A stretch of DNA of 5,235 nucleotides from Sandarakinorhabdus sp. (lineage in GTDB: Bacteria; Pseudomonadota; Alphaproteobacteria; Sphingomonadales; Sphingomonadaceae): the NCBI GenBank assembly GCA_025458465.1, contig JALOSK010000151.1:1-5235 (forward strand), read 5' to 3'. The position numbers and the translations under genes were made by a program. Positions 1 to 5,235 of the stretch are shown here, piece after piece. The notes below the pieces were generated by a model that saw only the letters and a list, made by a program, of their open reading frames with translations, searched no databases and was not told where the DNA came from. Numbering within the stretch: the first letter of the stretch is position 1; each line of letters starts with the position of its first letter.

Positions 1-1320
1 CACGCCGCCCAGGTTGCGGCCCAGTCCGCCGGCCAGCAGTTGTTCGGTGGGCGCGCCAATCGTGTGCGCCAGCCGCTTTATGATGGCGGGATCATAATGC
101 GCCTCACGGGCCTGAAGATGATCCAGCCAGCGTTTGAAGGCCGTCTGGCCATTCTCTCGGCCCAGCCGTTCGATGGCGCCGCCGGGCAGGGGCAGCGCCT
201 GCGTCCAGGGCCTTGATTTGGGCGCCACGCGGCGCATCACATCCTCGGCCAGCACGCGATAGGTGGTGATCTTGCCGCCCACCACCGTGATCGCGTTGAT
301 TCCGGGGTGCGTGACCAGCCGATAATCGCGCGTCGTCTCGCGATCACCCTTGCCAGCTTCCAGCACCAGCGGGCGCACCCCGGCAAAGCGGTGCACCACG
401 TCGGCCGGCGACAGCGGCCGCGCCAGATAGCGGTTGGCGGCGCCCAGCAGATAGTCCACCTCGGCATCGGTCACGCTGGCGTCTTCGGGGCGCTGCACAT
501 CGGTTTCGGTGGTGCCGATCAGGGAATAGTCGCGCTCATAAGGCAGCACGAACACGATGCGGCCATCGGGCTGTTGCAGCATGAAGGCGTCCCGGCCCAT
601 GTGCACGCGCCGCGTCACGATGTGGCTGCCCTGCACCAGCCGCAGCGGCGGCGCATCATTCAGGCCCATCACCCGGCGGGCCACATCCTCTGCCCACGGG
701 CCGGCCGCGTTGATCAACTGCCGGGCTGCCAGCCGCCGGCCATCGCCGCATACCAGTTGCCACAGCCCATCGCGGTGATCGGCACGGGCAACCGGCGTGC
801 GCGGCAGCACCAGCGTCCCGCGCGCGGCGGCATCCTTCAGATTTTCGATCACCAGCCGGGCATCGTCCACCCAGCCGTCCCAATAACGGAACGCGGTGCG
901 ATATTCGGCTTTCAGCGCCCGGCCGGCGCGTTCCTGCCGCAGATCGATGCGCGCCGATCCCGGCACCACCACACGATGGGCAAGATGATCATAGAGGAAG
1001 GTGCCCAGCCGCAGCTGCCAGGCCGGCCGCATGCCGGGCGCATGCGGCAGCACGAAAGGCTGCGGCCAGCTGATGTGCGGCGCGATGTCCAGCAGCACCT
1101 CGCGTTCCGCCAGCGCCTTGCGCACCAGGCCGAAGGCGAAGAATTCCAGATACCGCAGGCCGCCGTGGATGAGCTTGGTGGAGGCCGAGGAGGTGGCGCC
1201 GCCCACATCGCCGGCATCCAGGATCACCACCGACAGGCCGCGCCCGGCAGCATCACGGGCGATGCCGGCGCCGTTGATCCCGGCGCCGATGATGGCCACA
1301 TCGAAAATCTTGTCGCTCAC
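1..1320 (-). CDS. glpD: Aerobic glycerol-3-phosphate dehydrogenase, FAD-dependent (3' end cut off by the window)
   Basis: This enzyme oxidises sn-glycerol-3-phosphate to dihydroxyacetone phosphate at the inner face of the cytoplasmic membrane and reduces ubiquinone through FAD. The reverse-strand translation follows E. coli GlpD from memory almost end to end. The N-terminal dinucleotide-binding motif GAGINGAG is at residues 12-19, and the family signature TSSASTKLIHGGLRYLE is at about 43-59. A WVDDARLV segment, a GSHIV segment and GTTETD follow. FAGVRPL carries Arg316, matching the substrate-binding Arg317 of E. coli, and GGKITTYR surrounds Lys350. The start is GTG, chosen because AGGGAAG lies 5 nt upstream and the protein then begins MSDKIFDVAIIGAG, typical of the family; no in-frame ATG lies in the short gap. 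The window holds 440 codons against about 500 in E. coli, so roughly 60 C-terminal residues are missing at the window edge, not through mutation. No frameshift is seen. It is divergent from glpK, its pathway partner. Confidence 0.96.
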   Translation of the reverse strand, partial: MSDKIFDVAIIGAGINGAGIARDAAGRGLSVVILDAGDVGGATSSASTKLIHGGLRYLEFFAFGLVRKALAEREVLLDIAPHISWPQPFVLPHAPGMRPAWQLRLGTFLYDHLAHRVVVPGSARIDLRQERAGRALKAEYRTAFRYWDGWVDDARLVIENLKDAAARGTLVLPRTPVARADHRDGLWQLVCGDGRRLAARQLINAAGPWAEDVARRVMGLNDAPPLRLVQGSHIVTRRVHMGRDAFMLQQPDGRIVFVLPYERDYSLIGTTETDVQRPEDASVTDAEVDYLLGAANRYLARPLSPADVVHRFAGVRPLVLEAGKGDRETTRDYRLVTHPGINAITVVGGKITTYRVLAEDVMRRVAPKSRPWTQALPLPGGAIERLGRENGQTAFKRWLDHLQAREAHYDPAIIKRLAHTIGAPTEQLLAGGLGRNLGGV

Positions 1321-1325
1321 GCCTG

Positions 1326-1332
1326 CTTCCCT
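1326..1332 (-). promoter_or_regulatory. Ribosome binding site of glpD
   Basis: Read on the minus strand, AGGGAAG ends 5 nt before the GTG at 1320. It decides the non-ATG start of glpD, because no in-frame ATG exists between this site and the start of glpK. Confidence 0.7.
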
Positions 1333-1350
1333 ATCCGGCTTCGCCGTCCT

Positions 1351-1358
1351 AGGAAAGG
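1351..1358 (+). promoter_or_regulatory. Ribosome binding site of glpK
   Basis: AGGAAAGG lies 4 nt before the ATG at 1363, and its AGGA core is 8 nt away. It fixes the glpK start, although the reading frame stays open far upstream through the antisense of glpD. Confidence 0.75.
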
Positions 1359-1362
1359 CGAC

Positions 1363-2825
<1,463 letters not shown>

Positions 2826-2829
<4 letters not shown>

Positions 2830-3002
2830 CGCTCACGCCACTGGCTGGCCTGGCCCTGGTCGCCGCGCTGTCGCTGGTGCTGGGCGGGCTGTGGCTGTGG
2901 CGCCAGCCCGGTGGCAACCGCACCAAGGCGGTACTGATGATGGTGGCGGGGCTGGTGGTGGCCTTCAACGCCTGGGTGAACAGCCTGCCGGTTCCGGCCT
3001 GA
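2826..3002 (+). CDS. Small two-helix membrane protein of unknown function
   Basis: I do not recognise a family for this 58-residue protein. Two hydrophobic stretches, about residues 5-25 and 36-52, flank a short polar, positively charged turn (RQPGGNRTK, 26-34). This predicts a helical hairpin in the cytoplasmic membrane. The basic turn suggests, by the positive-inside rule, a cytoplasmic loop with both ends outside. The chosen ATG overlaps the glpK stop as ATGA and has AAGGTG 5 nt upstream, so translation is probably coupled to glpK. An in-frame ATG at 2796, inside glpK, would give 68 residues but lacks the clean hydrophobic N-terminus. Overlap, SD and coherent membrane pattern argue for a real gene; the short length and GC-rich DNA mean chance is not excluded. 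A link to glycerol uptake or to GlpD at the membrane is speculation from position alone. Confidence 0.62.
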
Positions 3003-3003
3003 G

Positions 3004-3048
3004 GGCAAATCGGTCGCGCCTGCGACAATCAACGGTTTGCGCTTTGCC
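3004..3048 (+). other. Nested inverted repeats after the small membrane protein gene
   Basis: GGCAAA (3004-3009) can pair with TTTGCC (3043-3048). Inside lies a perfect 5-bp stem, GTCGC (3013-3017) with GCGAC (3022-3026), closing a 4-nt loop. No T-run follows, so it does not look like an ordinary intrinsic terminator. It might be a weak terminator, an RNA-stabilising structure or chance. Confidence 0.25.
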
Positions 3049-3056
3049 GCCGCTGC

Positions 3057-3062
3057 CATAGT
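3057..3062 (+). promoter_or_regulatory. Weak candidate -10 element for the PQQ dehydrogenase gene
   Basis: CATAGT matches TATAAT at 4 of 6 positions and sits about 30 nt before the start codon. The nearest -35-like sequence, TTGCGC (3037-3042), is only 14 nt away, too close for a standard sigma70 promoter. The 88-bp spacer leaves room for a promoter, but this one is tentative. Confidence 0.18.
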
Positions 3063-3065
3063 CTG

Positions 3066-3082
3066 CCCCACGCATTCTGGGG
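3066..3082 (+). promoter_or_regulatory. Possible hairpin overlapping the PQQ dehydrogenase SD
   Basis: CCCCA (3066-3070) is a perfect complement of TGGGG (3078-3082) across a 7-nt loop. The right arm contains the first four G of the SD at 3079-3086, so a folded leader would hide part of the ribosome site. The stem is only 5 bp but mostly GC. Confidence 0.3.
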
Positions 3083-3086
3083 AGGA
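3079..3086 (+). promoter_or_regulatory. Ribosome binding site of the PQQ dehydrogenase gene
   Basis: GGGGAGGA is a strong SD, with its GGAGG core 5 nt before the ATG at 3091. It fixes that ATG over the upstream TTG at 3037, which has no SD and would place extra residues ahead of the signal peptide. Confidence 0.8.
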
Positions 3087-3090
3087 TGGC

Positions 3091-5220
3091 ATGAAGCGCA
3101 TGATGAAATCGGCTGCGGTGTTGCTGGCAGGCACGATGATGGCCGGGCTGGCGGTATCCGGCGGGCCGGGCAGCGGGGTGCGCGGGGTTGATGCGCAGCG
3201 GCTGGTCAATGCCCGCAACGAACCCGGCAACTGGATGACGCATGGCGGCACCTATGCCGAACAGCGCTTTGCCGATCTGTCCCAGATCACGGCCGAAAAC
3301 GTGGGGCAACTGGGCCTGGCCTGGTATGCCGATCTGCCGACCAATCGCGGCCAGGAAGCCACGCCGATCGTGGTGGATGGCACGATGTACACCACCACCA
3401 GCTGGTCCAACGTGATGGCGCTGGATGCCGTTACCGGCAAGGTGAAGTGGCATTATGATCCGCAGGTGGACAAGGCGCGCGGCCACAGCGCCTGCTGCGA
3501 TGTCGTCAACCGCGGCGTTGCGGTGTGGAATGGCCTGGTGTTCGTCGCGGCGCTGGATGGACGGCTGATCGCGCTGGATGCCAACACCGGCAAGGTGAAA
3601 TGGTCCACCCAAACCTTCACCGATCCCACCAAGCCCTACACCATCACCGGGGCGCCGCGCGTGGTGAAGGGCATGGTGATCATCGGCAATGGCGGCGCTG
3701 AACTGGGCGTGCGCGGTTACGTGACCGCCTATGACGCCAGCACCGGCAAGAAGAAGTGGCGCTTCTTCACGGTGCCGGGCAACCCGGCCAACGGCCCCGA
3801 TGGCGAGGCATCAGACAGCGTGCTGGCCGGCAAGGCCGGGCCGACGTGGCATGGCGAATATTGGAAGGGCGGGGCCGGCGGCACCGCCTGGGATGCCATC
3901 GTCTATGATCAGGAGCTTGATCAGCTGTATATCGGCGTTGGCAACGGGTCCCCTTGGAATCACATGATCCGTTCCGAAGGCAAGGGGGACAATCTGTTCC
4001 TGTCCTCGGTGCTGGCGCTGAAGCCGGATACCGGCGAGTATCTCTGGCATTACCAGACAACGCCTGGCGAGACGTGGGATTATACCGCGACCCAGCCGAT
4101 CATCCTTTCCACCCTGATGATCGAAGGCCGCCCGCGCAAGGTGCTGATGCAGGCGCCGAAAAATGGCTTCTTCTATGTGATCGATCGCGAGGGCGGCCAG
4201 CTGATCTCGGCCAAGGGCTTTGCGACGCAAACCTGGGCCACGGGCGTTGACCTGAAGACTGGCCGCCCCATCGAAAATCCGGAAGCGCGTTATCTGAAGG
4301 CCGGCTCGCTGGTGATGCCGTCGCCGCTGGGCGCCCACAACTGGCATCCGATGAGCTTCTCTCCGCGCACCGGGCTGGTGTATCTGCCGGCGCAGGAATT
4401 GCCGCAGCTTTACCAGAACGAGCCCGGCTTCGAGCGCCGCGAAGGCGCGTGGAACCTTGGCATCGTGCTCGATCCCGGAACCGTGCCGGATGACCGGGCG
4501 CAGTTCAAGGCGATCAAATCGGCGCTGAAGGGCAAGCTGATCGCGTGGGATCCGGTGGCGCAGAAACCGGCATGGGAAATCACCTATGATGGCCCGTGGA
4601 ACGGTGGCACGCTGGCCACGGCGGGCAATCTGGTGTTCCAGGGCAATGGCGTGGGCGATTTCCAGGCCTTCAACGCCAGCACCGGCGACAAATTGTGGAG
4701 CTTCAATGCGCAGACCGGCATCATCGCGCCGCCGGTGAGCTACAGCGTCAACGGTCAGCAATATGTGGCGGTGATGGCCGGCTATGGCGGCGCCTATCCA
4801 CTCACCAGCGCCTTCGAAGACCCGCGCGAGGCGCGCAACGGCCGCGTGCTGGTGTTCAAGCTGGGTGGCAAGCGCCAGTTGCCGAAGGCGACGCAGCCGG
4901 TGTTCGCCGCCGCCAATCCGCCCGGCGATGCCTTCACACCGGCGCAGGTGACCGAAGGCGCCCGCATCTATGCAACCAATTGCGCCTTCTGCCACGGCCC
5001 TGATGCCTATTCGTCCGGCATCCTGCCCGATCTGCGGCGTTCGGCCGTGCTTGCCGATGCCGATGCGTGGAAGGCCGTCGTGCATGATGGTGCGCTGAAG
5101 GCCAACGGCATGATCGCCTTCAGCCGCTGGTACACGCCGGCACAGGTGGAAGCGGTGCGCGCCTATGTGGGGCAGCAGGCCAAGAAGCTGCAGGCGCAGG
5201 AAGCCGCCGGCGGCAAGTGA
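3091..5220 (+). CDS. Periplasmic PQQ-dependent quinohemoprotein alcohol dehydrogenase (type II, C-terminal cytochrome c domain)
   Basis: This enzyme oxidises an alcohol to an aldehyde or ketone using PQQ and passes electrons to its own heme c, then to a periplasmic acceptor. The 709 residues match the length of soluble quinohemoprotein alcohol dehydrogenases such as that of Comamonas. A signal peptide opens the protein (MKRMMK, hydrophobic 7-22). An eight-bladed propeller follows, with repeated tryptophan-docking motifs of the form DxxTGxxxW ending at W120, W171, W223, W319 and W536. PQQ-site residues are the vicinal pair Cys135-Cys136, Glu89, Arg141, floor Trp267 and Lys357. Expected calcium ligands are Glu204 and Asn275, with catalytic Asp330. 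Thr332 sits where lanthanide-dependent enzymes carry Asp, so calcium is expected. The C-terminal cytochrome c domain has CAFCH (631-635) and the probable axial ligand Met674. Substrate cannot be read from sequence. No pqq genes, partner cytochrome or aldehyde dehydrogenase lie in the window. Confidence 0.94.
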   Translation: MKRMMKSAAVLLAGTMMAGLAVSGGPGSGVRGVDAQRLVNARNEPGNWMTHGGTYAEQRFADLSQITAENVGQLGLAWYADLPTNRGQEATPIVVDGTMYTTTSWSNVMALDAVTGKVKWHYDPQVDKARGHSACCDVVNRGVAVWNGLVFVAALDGRLIALDANTGKVKWSTQTFTDPTKPYTITGAPRVVKGMVIIGNGGAELGVRGYVTAYDASTGKKKWRFFTVPGNPANGPDGEASDSVLAGKAGPTWHGEYWKGGAGGTAWDAIVYDQELDQLYIGVGNGSPWNHMIRSEGKGDNLFLSSVLALKPDTGEYLWHYQTTPGETWDYTATQPIILSTLMIEGRPRKVLMQAPKNGFFYVIDREGGQLISAKGFATQTWATGVDLKTGRPIENPEARYLKAGSLVMPSPLGAHNWHPMSFSPRTGLVYLPAQELPQLYQNEPGFERREGAWNLGIVLDPGTVPDDRAQFKAIKSALKGKLIAWDPVAQKPAWEITYDGPWNGGTLATAGNLVFQGNGVGDFQAFNASTGDKLWSFNAQTGIIAPPVSYSVNGQQYVAVMAGYGGAYPLTSAFEDPREARNGRVLVFKLGGKRQLPKATQPVFAAANPPGDAFTPAQVTEGARIYATNCAFCHGPDAYSSGILPDLRRSAVLADADAWKAVVHDGALKANGMIAFSRWYTPAQVEAVRAYVGQQAKKLQAQEAAGGK

Positions 5221-5235
5221 GCAATAAGGGGCCGG
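5221..5235. other. Short noncoding tail at the right edge
   Basis: Fifteen bases follow the dehydrogenase stop. They contain AAGGGG (5225-5230), which could be the SD of another gene starting just outside the window. No terminator hairpin fits in what is visible. Confidence 0.25.

Larger units (their letters stand above)
1321..1362. promoter_or_regulatory. Short divergent intergenic region between glpD and glpK
   Basis: Only 42 bp separate the two divergent start codons, and both SD sites lie within them. Any promoter must therefore overlap the opposite gene or share this gap. The perfect 8-bp palindrome TCCTAGGA at 1347-1354 sits in the centre and overlaps the glpK SD; it could be an operator half or chance. 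A weak sigma70-like match for glpK is TTGTCG (1310-1315), a 16-nt spacer, then TATCCG (1332-1337), scoring 4/6 and 3/6 against consensus. I saw no credible promoter for glpD. The regulatory role is inferred from position only. Confidence 0.35.

Noticed and set aside
307..1362. Long open frame upstream of and in frame with glpK, suggesting a protein extended by about 350 residues.
   Set aside because: It is the antisense of glpD, whose minus-strand translation matches the family throughout. The upstream residues have no recognisable domain, and a good SD sits right before the glpK ATG. GC-rich DNA often leaves antisense frames open.
3037..3090. A TTG start for the PQQ dehydrogenase, adding 18 residues.
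   Set aside because: No SD precedes it, and the extension would put non-signal residues before the Lys/Arg-led signal peptide. GGGGAGGA before 3091 fits far better.
3811..5085. A 424-codon open frame on the minus strand opposite the PQQ dehydrogenase.
   Set aside because: Its translation is rich in Arg, His and Ile-Gly strings without a domain, as expected of the complement of a strongly biased gene. The plus strand carries all the family motifs.
3091..5220. Polyvinyl alcohol dehydrogenase or lanthanide methanol dehydrogenase as the identity of the PQQ enzyme.
   Set aside because: Polyvinyl alcohol dehydrogenases of sphingomonads carry the heme domain at the N-terminus, whereas here CAFCH is near the C-terminus. 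Methanol dehydrogenases lack a fused cytochrome, and the lanthanide Asp is replaced by Thr332.

Overview
The window is GC-rich chromosomal DNA with dense coding. Base composition, strong G/C third positions, the SD sequences and the protein families suggest an alphaproteobacterium, most likely a sphingomonad. That placement is inference: no rRNA or other marker is present.

Layout. Positions 1-1320 (minus strand) hold the first 440 codons of glpD, the FAD-dependent glycerol-3-phosphate dehydrogenase; its C-terminus lies beyond the left edge. A 42-bp gap separates its GTG start from the ATG of the divergent glpK (glycerol kinase, 1363-2829, plus strand). The glpK stop overlaps the start of a 58-residue, two-helix membrane protein of unknown function (2826-3002). 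After an 88-bp spacer comes a complete periplasmic PQQ- and heme c-containing alcohol dehydrogenase (3091-5220, 709 residues). The last 15 bases are noncoding.

How the genes work together. GlpK phosphorylates glycerol to sn-glycerol-3-phosphate, and GlpD oxidises this to dihydroxyacetone phosphate, passing electrons to the membrane quinone pool. The pair is a standard glycerol catabolic module; no transporter (glpF) or regulator (glpR) is visible. The quinohemoprotein oxidises a primary or secondary alcohol in the periplasm and passes electrons through its own heme domain to the respiratory chain. Whether it belongs functionally to the glycerol module is open. Its spacer has its own SD, a weak promoter-like match and small inverted repeats, so it may be a separate transcription unit.

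I found no mobile element, CRISPR array, tRNA, rRNA or convincing new multi-gene system. The points most worth a second look are the small membrane protein coupled to glpK, the very short divergent glpD/glpK gap, a possible hairpin over the dehydrogenase SD, and the loss in GlpK of the residues that bind fructose-1,6-bisphosphate in E. coli.
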